Positions 1 through 6,238 of a stretch of DNA of 15,406 bases are shown piece by piece (position 1 is the first letter of the stretch; each line of letters begins with the position of its first letter). The position numbers and the translations under genes were made by a program. The stretch is from MGOM01 sp035693825 (GTDB lineage: Bacteria; Chloroflexota; Anaerolineae; Anaerolineales; E44-bin32): contig DASSGB010000216.1 of the NCBI GenBank assembly GCA_035693825.1, positions 1 through 15,406 on the forward strand, in the 5' to 3' direction. Under the pieces are notes generated by a model. That model saw only the letters and a list, made by a program, of their open reading frames with translations. It had not been told where the DNA came from and searched no databases.

Positions 1-311
1 GGGTGGGCCGGCGTATGTAGTTTGAGGATGGGATAAACCACCAGTTGGCCCGGGCCGTGGTAGGTGGCCCGGCCGCCCCGGTCTGTCTGGATGAGGCTGA
101 CTCCCTGGCGGTGCAGGGTCGCCTCCGGAACCCGTAAATCCTCAGCGCCGCCGCCCCGACCGAAGGTGATGACGGGACGATGCTCAACCAACAGCAGCAG
201 GTCGCCAACGACCTCCTGTTGCCTGGCCGCTACCAACCGTTCCTGGAGTTGCAAGGCCCAGCGATATTCAAGGGTGCCTAGCTTCAGGACCGAAACGGTG
301 TGGCGTGTCAT
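1..311 (-). CDS. lipB: Octanoyltransferase LipB, N-terminal part (runs off the left edge)
   Basis: LipB moves the octanoyl group from octanoyl-ACP to the lipoyl-domain lysine of E2 (or GcvH), the first step of lipoate assembly in the cytoplasm. About 103 residues are visible and the frame is open to the window edge. The family signature RGGRATYHGPGQLVVYP lies at residues 78-94, preceded by the typical VEHRPVITFGRGG at about 42-54. The catalytic Lys and Cys of the family would be in the missing C-terminal half. The ATG overlaps the lpd stop codon in an ATGA (308-311), so translation is probably coupled to lpd. Placement after E2 and E3 fits a role in lipoylating the E2 of this operon. A lipA (lipoyl synthase) gene may follow outside the window, but that cannot be seen. 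Identification is firm; only the length is unknown. Confidence 0.93.
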   Translation of the reverse strand, partial: MTRHTVSVLKLGTLEYRWALQLQERLVAARQQEVVGDLLLLVEHRPVITFGRGGGAEDLRVPEATLHRQGVSLIQTDRGGRATYHGPGQLVVYPILKLHTPAH

Positions 312-1723
312 CCGAGTTGTCTCACGGCATCCTGGGCGGCCTCCACCAGCGATTCGCCCAGCGTGGGATGGCCGAGGGACATCCCGGCCAGGTCCTCGGC
401 CAGGGCTTCTAAGCGCAAGGCCATCGCTGCCTGGGCGATCAGTTCTGTCGCGTGGGGGCCGAGAATATGCACGCCGATCAGTTTCCCGTGAGGTTTCTGG
501 GCCAAGACCTTCACCAGCCCGAGCGGTTGCCCTAGGGTCAGTGCACGAGCATTGAAACCGAAGTCTGATCGCCCGACGACGATTTCTCCCTGAGCTTGCG
601 CCTCCGGTTCAGTGAACCCCACCGCCCCCACCTCCGGCGTGGTGTGATAAACGCGGGGGATCAGCCTGGGCTCGAGCGTCGTCTTCTCACCGAGGGCATT
701 TTCGGCGGCTACCAGCCCTTGAGCGCGGGCGAACTGGGAGAGCATCCAGCCACCGGTCACGTCCCCGGCCGCATAAACCATCGGCTGCGCCGTCTCCTGA
801 TGGTCGTTCGCCATCACTATCCCCCCTTCCACTCGAATCCCCAGGCCTGCCCTATCCGTGACATCTGTGCTATCCGTGGTTGGAGTCGAAGGGCCAACCC
901 CGGTCGGCACGAGCGGCCGGCGACAATTGGAGATCAAGACCCGTTCGGCCACCAGTTCCGCCGCGCCCTCGGGACCTCGTACCTGCTTCTGCCCCTGGGC
1001 CGTCGTGGCGATGGCCCGGGCCGGAAAGCGCAGCTCAACCCCAATCCCCATTTCCCCCAGCACAAACTGAAGGGCCTCGGCAATCTCCGGGTCCTCGCGG
1101 GGCAGCAGTTGGGAGCCTTCTTCCACGAGAGTCACCCGGGCGCCAAAGGTGTGAAAAAAGACGGCCCATTCCACCCCGATGAAATTCCCGCCGATCACGA
1201 TCAGGCTTTGCGGAGGCCGATCCAGGCTCAAGGCATGATCGGTAGTTAGAACTCCTGAATCGGCCACGCCAGGAATGGCCGGCAGGACGAAAGACGAACC
1301 GGTGGCCAGGATCAGACGGGATGCACGCAGAACACGCTTCGGGCCGGTCACCTCCTCGACCTCCACTTCGCCGCGCCCCACCAGGCGGGCATCCCCCCGG
1401 ATGACCTGGATTTCGCTTTGTTCCAGTTGATAGTGAAAGGTGCTGTGCAGGCGCTGGATGATCTTATCCCGCTGGGCCTGCAGGGAGGCGAAGTCAGGGT
1501 CTTCCAGGGCCAATCCCAATCCCCAACCCCGTGCTTCCCGGCTCTGACGGCGGAGATAGGCCATTTCGAGGCTGGCGACGGTGGGTACGCACCCCCGATG
1601 CAGACAAGTTCCCCCTAGGTGCTCCCGTTCTACCAGCAGGACTCGCGCCCCCCGTTCTCGCGCCCGAAAGGCCGCCGCCAGACCCGCCGGGCCTCCACCC
1701 AGGATAATCAGATCGGCATCCAT
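308..1723 (-). CDS. lpd: Dihydrolipoamide dehydrogenase (E3)
   Basis: This 471-residue FAD enzyme, of normal family length, reoxidises the dihydrolipoyl arm of E2 and reduces NAD+. Visible parts are the FAD-binding GGGPAG at residues 9-14 and the redox disulfide in GGTCLHRGC (C40 and C45). The NAD-binding GGNFIGVE is at 178-185, the second FAD motif AAGDV at 318-322, and the C-terminal catalytic pair H452/E457 in GHPTLGE. Oddities: the usual CIPSK after the second Cys is CVPTV, the LAHxA motif reads LSQFA, and residues 282-290 are a TTD-STD-VTD repeat encoded by a 9-bp DNA repeat. The ATG at 1723 is supported by an upstream GGAGGGGAG. The gene follows acoC after a 100-base gap and overlaps lipB by 4 bases. 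In acetoin clusters this gene is often called acoL. A mercuric reductase-like flavoprotein is less likely because of the operon context. Confidence 0.93.
   Translation of the reverse strand: MDADLIILGGGPAGLAAAFRARERGARVLLVEREHLGGTCLHRGCVPTVASLEMAYLRRQSREARGWGLGLALEDPDFASLQAQRDKIIQRLHSTFHYQLEQSEIQVIRGDARLVGRGEVEVEEVTGPKRVLRASRLILATGSSFVLPAIPGVADSGVLTTDHALSLDRPPQSLIVIGGNFIGVEWAVFFHTFGARVTLVEEGSQLLPREDPEIAEALQFVLGEMGIGVELRFPARAIATTAQGQKQVRGPEGAAELVAERVLISNCRRPLVPTGVGPSTPTTDSTDVTDRAGLGIRVEGGIVMANDHQETAQPMVYAAGDVTGGWMLSQFARAQGLVAAENALGEKTTLEPRLIPRVYHTTPEVGAVGFTEPEAQAQGEIVVGRSDFGFNARALTLGQPLGLVKVLAQKPHGKLIGVHILGPHATELIAQAAMALRLEALAEDLAGMSLGHPTLGESLVEAAQDAVRQLG
854..880. repeat. 9-bp direct repeat, three units, in frame inside lpd
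   Basis: Three adjacent 9-mers, ATCCGTGAC, ATCTGTGCT and ATCCGTGGT, lie within lpd. On the coding strand they read (T/S/V)-T/T/T-D three times (residues 282-290), placed where other E3 enzymes have a short loop after the GRRP-like motif. The sequence resembles the ATCCGTG/ATCTGTG-type repeats common in intergenic DNA of many bacteria. A unit of nine bases keeps the frame open, so the gene looks intact. Confidence 0.7.
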
Positions 1724-1740
1724 GACAAACTCCCCTCCGC

Positions 1741-1807
1741 CTATCGCCTATAGCCTATCGCGAAACGATACGCGATAAGCGATACGCGATAGGCGATAAG
1801 CGATAAG
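1741..1807. repeat. Heptanucleotide repeat array in inverted arrangement (acoC-lpd gap)
   Basis: Three heptamers of the form CTATNGC (1741-1761) are followed by a short spacer and six heptamers of the form CGATANG (1766-1807). The left set is the reverse complement of the right set: TATCGCCTAT at 1742-1751 pairs with ATAGGCGATA at 1789-1798, and GCCTATCGCG at 1753-1762 pairs with CGCGATAGGC at 1785-1794. The transcript could fold in this gap. It resembles the heptanucleotide STRR repeats described in cyanobacteria in unit length only. No function is claimed. Confidence 0.8.
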
Positions 1808-1823
1808 CCATTGGCGAGCCCCT

Positions 1824-3002
1824 TCACCACGCAAAGATCAGGGAAGGCATTTCCAGCGAGTCTTTCACGCGGCGCAGGAAGGCGGCCGCCGGGGCCCCAT
1901 CCACCAGCCGATGATCAAAGGTCAGGCTCAGCGCCATCATTGCCCGTTTGGCGATCTCGTCCCGGTAGACGGCCGGTTTCTCCGCGATGCGACCCACGCC
2001 TAAGATAGCCGCCTCCGGTGGGTTGATGATAGGCGTGAACCCATCCACCTCGTAAGTCCCCAAGTTGGTGATGGTGAAGGTGCTCCCCGTCACTTCGTCC
2101 ACCGTCAGCGACCCGGCCCGTGCCCCCTCCGCCAGGCGCCTGGTCTCCTCGGCGATGTCCTGGAGGCTCTTCTTGTCGGCATCTCGAACCACGGGCACGA
2201 TAAGCCCATCCTCGAGTGCCACTGCCACCCCGATGTGAATCTCCGACAGGAGTTGGATCTCCTCGCCGACCAGGGCGGCGTTGAGGAGGGGGTGCTCCTT
2301 CAGCGCCGTGGCCACGGCCATGACGATGATGTCCGTGTAGGTCAGGTCAAACCGCTGTTTGAAACGCTCCCGCATCCTCACCATCTCGGTGACGTCGGCC
2401 TCCGTCAGCAGCGTCACCTGGGCCATGGTCTGCAGGCTCTCGGTCATGCGTTGGGCGACGGCCTGCCGCATGCCAATGAAGGGGATCGCCTGTGGGGGCG
2501 CCCCAGGTGGTCGCGTTGGGGGCAGCGCCTGGCGGGTTTCGACGAAAGCCAGAACATCCTTCTCGGTGATGCGCCCCCCCGTGCCCGTGCCCTTGACTTC
2601 CATCAATTCGATGCCTTTCTCCAGGGCCAGGCGGCGGGCGGCCGGCGAGGCCAGGACGAAAGGCTTCTCCTCCTTCGCTGCCACAGTCGCCGGCGCGGGC
2701 GCCGCTGCTTGAGGCGCTGCGACCACCGCGGGTGACGGCGCTGCGGCCTCTGCCGGGAGTTCCTCCCCCAACGCCAGGATGTAGGCAATGGCTGCCCCGA
2801 CCGGCCGGGTCTCCTTGATCTGCGCGGCGTGCCGCAAGATGCCATCTGCCGACGCCACGACCTGATAGGTGATTTTCTTGCTCATCACCGTCGCGATGGG
2901 CTCTTCTTTGCGCACGCTGGCGCCATCTTCCTTCAGCCACTTGACCACGACCCCCTCGGTCATAGCCATGCCTAACTTGGGCATCACGATCTTGACGGCC
3001 AT
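1824..3002 (-). CDS. acoC: Dihydrolipoamide acyltransferase (E2), acetoin dehydrogenase type
   Basis: This is the core of the complex: its lipoyl arm takes the acyl (probably acetyl) group from E1 and passes it to CoA. The 392 residues hold one lipoyl domain (about 1-80), with the likely lipoylated K43 in MSKKITYQV where most relatives have ETDK. An Ala/Pro-rich linker (about 83-112) follows, then a peripheral subunit-binding domain (about 114-153, ending GTGTGGRITEKDV). The catalytic domain runs from about 170 to the end. The active site DHRLVDG gives H364 and D368, and STFTITNLG at 307-315 is the usual second catalytic loop. The start is fixed by AAGGAGGTGA eight bases upstream, which also forms the end of acoX. 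Only one E2 is present for the two E1 pairs here. A pyruvate or branched-chain E2 has the same build, so the acetoin assignment rests on AcoX and AcoA/AcoB next to it. Confidence 0.9.
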   Translation of the reverse strand: MAVKIVMPKLGMAMTEGVVVKWLKEDGASVRKEEPIATVMSKKITYQVVASADGILRHAAQIKETRPVGAAIAYILALGEELPAEAAAPSPAVVAAPQAAAPAPATVAAKEEKPFVLASPAARRLALEKGIELMEVKGTGTGGRITEKDVLAFVETRQALPPTRPPGAPPQAIPFIGMRQAVAQRMTESLQTMAQVTLLTEADVTEMVRMRERFKQRFDLTYTDIIVMAVATALKEHPLLNAALVGEEIQLLSEIHIGVAVALEDGLIVPVVRDADKKSLQDIAEETRRLAEGARAGSLTVDEVTGSTFTITNLGTYEVDGFTPIINPPEAAILGVGRIAEKPAVYRDEIAKRAMMALSLTFDHRLVDGAPAAAFLRRVKDSLEMPSLIFAW

Positions 3003-3006
3003 GGAT

Positions 3007-3016
3007 TCACCTCCTT
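3007..3016 (-). promoter_or_regulatory. Shine-Dalgarno of acoC formed by the last codons of acoX
   Basis: The acoX codons AGG AGG TGA (Arg-Arg-stop) together with the preceding A give AAGGAGGTGA, a near-perfect anti-16S match. It is placed four to eight bases before the acoC ATG at 3002. Ribosomes ending acoX therefore sit on the acoC start site, which argues for coupled translation. Confidence 0.8.
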
Positions 3017-3990
3017 GAAAACACGCCAGCCCGCGCTGCTTCGGCCATGCACTGGTGGATGTCCACCACCCGCGGCCCCTGATTCGTCAGGCGGACTGTC
3101 AGCCTTTGATCGCGGCCCACCTCGATGGTCCGCTCCCCGTCCAGGGCGACCGTGCACGGATCGGAGTCTAGGACCACCTCCTCCTCAAGCGCGAGGAGTC
3201 GATAGCGGCGAACCTCGACCGGAACGATCAAGCCGGGAGCGATCGGCGCCAGCACCCGGCTGCCCTCCCCTCCGATCTCCAGATACATCCCCACAGCATC
3301 CCGAAAGTCGAAGGGATGCAGGAAACCACCCACCGCCGACAATCCGATGCTGCCGGGCTGCGCACTGGTCAGGACAATTTCCCGAATCCGGGCCGGATCC
3401 CACAAGGCCCGGCTGCCGATGAACAAGTCCGTGCACAGCGCCACATCGATCAGTGCGATGTCCACTAACCGGTCATCCAAGCGCACCTCCAATCGCTTGC
3501 TGGTGAATGTCACCTTGTCTACCTCTACGGCGCCTGTCGCAACCAAGCCGGCGGCCAGCCCGGCCACCGTGCCCTCGATCATGGAGGGGAAGACGTTGTT
3601 GGTGCCCGTCGAGATCGGTACGAGCGGCACTTGCCCGCAGCCTTTGGCCACCGCCCGATTAGTGCCATCGCCCCCCACGGTGATGATGCAGCCGACGTCT
3701 AGCTCACGAAAACGCTGAGCGGCCTCGCTGGAATCCTGGTCGTTGTTCCGCACCGGCATGTCGAGAAATGATCCCGCCAGGGAGAGTTTCAGACCGTCCA
3801 GAGCGCGCATCCCCAGGCCATAGTAGTCCGGCATGAAGATCGCCTGACCGACCCCCACCGCGTCCAGCGCCAGCAGAATCCGGCGCAGGATGTTCACTTT
3901 CTCTTGGTTGTCAAACACCGAGCCATGCGCCACCAGGCGACGGATGTCCTTGCCCGAGGCCGGGTTGGCGATGATCCCAACCGTTGGCAT
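3007..3990 (-). CDS. acoX: AcoX-type NAD-kinase-like protein of acetoin clusters
   Basis: This 327-residue soluble protein is related to the NAD/diacylglycerol kinase superfamily and matches the AcoX proteins encoded in aco operons, whose biochemical role is unsettled. The N-terminus GIIANPASGKDIR (5-17) and the nucleotide-binding GGDGT at 106-110, with NRAVAKG just after, are the superfamily hallmarks. GTNNVFP (129-135) matches the conserved GTNN stretch. The C-terminal half is beta-rich, as in NAD kinases. The ATG at 3990 follows AGAGGTGA. It lies 228 bases after acoB and four bases before acoC, so it is embedded in the operon. The kinase core appears intact. An effect on cofactor supply, or making a phosphorylated regulator, is only inferred. 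Confidence 0.85.
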   Translation of the reverse strand: MPTVGIIANPASGKDIRRLVAHGSVFDNQEKVNILRRILLALDAVGVGQAIFMPDYYGLGMRALDGLKLSLAGSFLDMPVRNNDQDSSEAAQRFRELDVGCIITVGGDGTNRAVAKGCGQVPLVPISTGTNNVFPSMIEGTVAGLAAGLVATGAVEVDKVTFTSKRLEVRLDDRLVDIALIDVALCTDLFIGSRALWDPARIREIVLTSAQPGSIGLSAVGGFLHPFDFRDAVGMYLEIGGEGSRVLAPIAPGLIVPVEVRRYRLLALEEEVVLDSDPCTVALDGERTIEVGRDQRLTVRLTNQGPRVVDIHQCMAEAARAGVFSRR

Positions 3991-4005
3991 CGCTCACCTC
4001 TGTAG

Positions 4006-4046
4006 GCACAGACTTCCGAAGCCTTGGAGACCTCGGAAGTCTGTGC
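4006..4046. repeat. 14-bp perfect inverted repeat (acoB-acoX gap)
   Basis: Arms GCACAGACTTCCGA (4006-4019) and TCGGAAGTCTGTGC (4033-4046) are perfectly complementary around a 13-base loop, 16 bases upstream of the acoX ATG. Neither strand has a T-run after the stem, so a Rho-independent terminator is unlikely. It could be an mRNA stem that shields or processes the transcript ahead of acoX, or a dispersed intergenic palindrome. Confidence 0.8.
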
Positions 4047-4089
4047 GTCTTTAGAGTCTGAAACCCCGTAGCATAGGGCCTTGTGCCCG

Positions 4090-4111
4090 CCGCCCACGAG
4101 CCGCCCACGAG
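4090..4111. repeat. 11-bp tandem duplication
   Basis: CCGCCCACGAG occurs twice back to back in the acoB-acoX gap. It is too short to assign a role and may be a replication-slippage product. Confidence 0.5.
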
Positions 4112-4130
4112 GGGCTAGGCTACGTTTTCG

Positions 4131-4196
4131 GATAGGCTATTAGCCGATGGCAGGCTCCTGTCAGCCATCCGCCATCGGCCATCTGCCATCAGCTAT
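4131..4196. repeat. Heptanucleotide repeat array in inverted arrangement (acoB-acoX gap)
   Basis: Three heptamers (GATAGGC, TATTAGC, CGATGGC; 4131-4151) face five heptamers of the form CNGC(C/T)AT (4162-4196) on the other side of a 10-base spacer. Read in the GC(C/T)AT phase, the two sides are in opposite orientation. The design matches the array at 1741-1807 (three units, spacer, five or six inverted units), although the unit has changed from GCGATAN to GCCATCN. It begins 23 bases after the acoB stop. Confidence 0.75.
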
Positions 4197-4218
4197 TCTC
4201 TGAGACGCTCTCCCGGCG

Positions 4219-5241
4219 CTATGCAGCAATAGACTTCACCGTGGAGACGATCTTGTCCACGCTGGGGATGTAGTAGTCCTCCAGCGGCGGGCTGAAGGGC
4301 ACCGGGGTATGGGGCGCCGTCACCATGCGCGGCGAGGAATCCAGGTAGTCGAAGGCCCGCTCGCTAGCCAGCGCCACGATATCGGTCGCCATGCTGCAGC
4401 GCGGGTTATCCTCGTCCACCACCACCAGCCGGTGGGTCTTCTTGATCGAGTCCAAAACCGCTTTGTCGTCCAGCGGCGACAAAGTGCGCAGGTCAATCAC
4501 CTCCGCGTCTATTCCATCCTGAGCGAGTTTCTCCGCCGCCTCCAGGGCGAAGTGGACCATGCGGCCGATCGTCACGATCGTGACATTCTTGCCCTGGCGC
4601 TTGACGTCGGCTACACCCAGGGGAATGGCGTAATCCTCCTCGGGCACCTCGCCGGTCGTGTCGTAGAGCAATTTGTGTTCAAAGAAGATCACGGGGTCCG
4701 GATCGCGGATCGCGGAGATAAGCAGCCCTTTGGCGTCGTAGGGGGTGGACGGGACCACCGTCTTCATACCCGGCATATGGGTGAAGACGGAGTAGTGGCA
4801 GCCGGAGTGCTGGCCGGCCGCCCGGAAGCCGGCGCCGATCATGGTGCGCACCACGATGGGCACCTGGGCCTTGCCGCCGAACATGTAGCGCAGTTTGGCC
4901 CCCTGGTTGAAGATCTGGTCCATGCACACCCCGAAGAAATCCACGAACATCAGTTCGGCGATCGGCCGCAGGCCGGTGGCGGCGGCCGCCACCGCCGCAC
5001 CGACGTAGGCCGACTCGCTGATAGGCGTGTCCAGGACGCGCTGCCGGCCGAACTCTTTGGCCAGCCCTTTAGTGACCCCCAACACACCTCCCCAAGCCTC
5101 TTCCCCTTTGCCCTCGATGTGGGCGATGGTGGCGCCGCCGGCCACGTCTTCACCCATCAGGATCACCGTCGGGTCCCGGCGCATCTCCAGCCGGACAGCC
5201 TCGTTGATGGCTTCGCGAAAGGTCAAAGTGCGAGTGGTCAT
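4219..5241 (-). CDS. acoB: Acetoin dehydrogenase E1 component, beta subunit
   Basis: The beta subunit of the TPP-dependent E1 forms the active site together with the alpha subunit and splits acetoin into acetaldehyde and an acetyl unit passed to E2. The 340 residues have the transketolase pyrimidine-binding domain followed by the C-terminal transketolase domain. Key residues are E76 in DTPISE (the Glu that activates TPP) and H145 in AAGQHSG. EDVAGGATIAH followed by EAWGGVLGVTKGL (31-60) and the region around MFGGKAQVPIVVRTMIGAG are typical of AcoB rather than of pyruvate dehydrogenase beta. The ATG at 5241 has GGGAGG upstream and lies 13 bases after acoA. It is about 14 residues longer in the 33-49 loop than the other E1-beta here. 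Confidence 0.88.
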   Translation of the reverse strand: MTTRTLTFREAINEAVRLEMRRDPTVILMGEDVAGGATIAHIEGKGEEAWGGVLGVTKGLAKEFGRQRVLDTPISESAYVGAAVAAAATGLRPIAELMFVDFFGVCMDQIFNQGAKLRYMFGGKAQVPIVVRTMIGAGFRAAGQHSGCHYSVFTHMPGMKTVVPSTPYDAKGLLISAIRDPDPVIFFEHKLLYDTTGEVPEEDYAIPLGVADVKRQGKNVTIVTIGRMVHFALEAAEKLAQDGIDAEVIDLRTLSPLDDKAVLDSIKKTHRLVVVDEDNPRCSMATDIVALASERAFDYLDSSPRMVTAPHTPVPFSPPLEDYYIPSVDKIVSTVKSIAA

Positions 5242-5254
5242 GGCTCTACCTCCC

Positions 5255-6226
5255 TCATGGATAACTCACGTAGACGTCGGTCAGGCACTCTTCCAACGCC
5301 GGATAGGGGCTCGCCTCGCCGAAGCGTGCGGCTTCCTCGATGGCCTGGGCGGCCTTGGTATCAATCCCGGCCAGTTCGGCCTCGGCGACCAGACCGCGCT
5401 CGAGCACCTGCTTCTTGAAACTCTCGATCGGGTCGTGTGCCCGGTAGTCGGTCACCTCGTCCTCGGTGCGATAGGCCATGGCGTCACCCTGGAAATGGCC
5501 GTAGTAGCGGAAGGCTCGAGTCTCGATAAGGCTCGGCCCTTCGCCGCGCCGCGCCCGGGCGATGGCCTCTCCGGCAACTTCGTAGACGGCAAACACGTCG
5601 GTGCCGTCTACCAACACGCCGGGCATGTCATAGGCCGTGGCTCGTTCCGCGAAACTCTTGGAAGCGCCGTGATAGGTGTACGGCGTGGACTCGGCGTACA
5701 GGTTGTTCTCGCAGACGAAGACCACGGGCAACTTCCAGATCGACGCCAGGTTCATGGCCTCGTGCATCGTCCCCTGCTCGGCCGCGCCGTCACCGTAAAA
5801 GCAGGCCGTGACCTGGTCGGTGCCCAGGACTTTCGCGGTGAGGCCGGAACCACAGGCCAGCGGACCGCCACCGCCCACGATGCCGTTAGCCCCCATCATG
5901 CCCTTGTTCACATCGGCGATGTGCATCGAGCCACCTTTGCCCTTGCACGAGCCGGTGGCCTTGCCGTACAACTCGGCCATCATCTCCCTGACGTCCACGC
6001 CCTTGGCGATGCAGTGGCCGTGGCCACGGTGCGTGGAGGTGATGAAGTCACGATCGGTCAGATGAGCACATACGCCAACGGCAATGGCCTCCTCGCCGGC
6101 GTACAGGTGGACGAAACCCGGCAACTTGCCTTCGGTGAACAGGTCCGCCACCCGATCCTCGAACGCGCGGATCAGCCGCATCCGCTCGTATATCCACAGC
6201 AGTTTCTCCTTGTTGATCTCAGCCAT
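5255..6226 (-). CDS. acoA: Acetoin dehydrogenase E1 component, alpha subunit
   Basis: The alpha subunit of E1 binds the TPP pyrophosphate and Mg2+. At 323 residues it matches AcoA length and is shorter than typical pyruvate E1-alpha. The TPP signature is intact: GDG at 145-147 and ENN at 173-175, about 30 residues on. The stretch STHRGHGHCIAKGVD (64-78), GKGGSMHIAD and the GIVGGG motif (115-120) are characteristic of the family, and KGMMGANGIVG is AcoA-like. The start at 6226 is fixed by AAGGAGGT (6231-6238). It follows the upstream E1-beta by 12 bases and precedes acoB by 13. A pyruvate or 2-oxoacid substrate cannot be excluded from sequence alone, but AcoX in the operon favours acetoin. Confidence 0.88.
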   Translation of the reverse strand: MAEINKEKLLWIYERMRLIRAFEDRVADLFTEGKLPGFVHLYAGEEAIAVGVCAHLTDRDFITSTHRGHGHCIAKGVDVREMMAELYGKATGSCKGKGGSMHIADVNKGMMGANGIVGGGGPLACGSGLTAKVLGTDQVTACFYGDGAAEQGTMHEAMNLASIWKLPVVFVCENNLYAESTPYTYHGASKSFAERATAYDMPGVLVDGTDVFAVYEVAGEAIARARRGEGPSLIETRAFRYYGHFQGDAMAYRTEDEVTDYRAHDPIESFKKQVLERGLVAEAELAGIDTKAAQAIEEAARFGEASPYPALEECLTDVYVSYP

Positions 6227-6230
6227 GGTG

Positions 6231-6238
6231 ACCTCCTT
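6231..6238 (-). promoter_or_regulatory. Shine-Dalgarno of acoA
   Basis: AAGGAGGT sits four bases before the ATG at 6226 and directly against the stop codon of the preceding E1-beta (6239-6241). It selects the acoA start and points to coupling between the two E1 pairs. Confidence 0.75.

Noticed and set aside
1741..1807. Heptamer array as a CRISPR
   Set aside because: Units are 7 bp with no unique spacers and no cas genes are near.
4006..4046. Inverted repeat as an intrinsic terminator
   Set aside because: No T-run follows on either strand, and the downstream genes belong to the same pathway and have good ribosome binding sites.
4100..4180. Possible separate promoter for acoX (CTGACA with TAATAG, minus strand)
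   Set aside because: The -10 match is poor and it falls inside the heptamer repeat array, so the resemblance is probably accidental.
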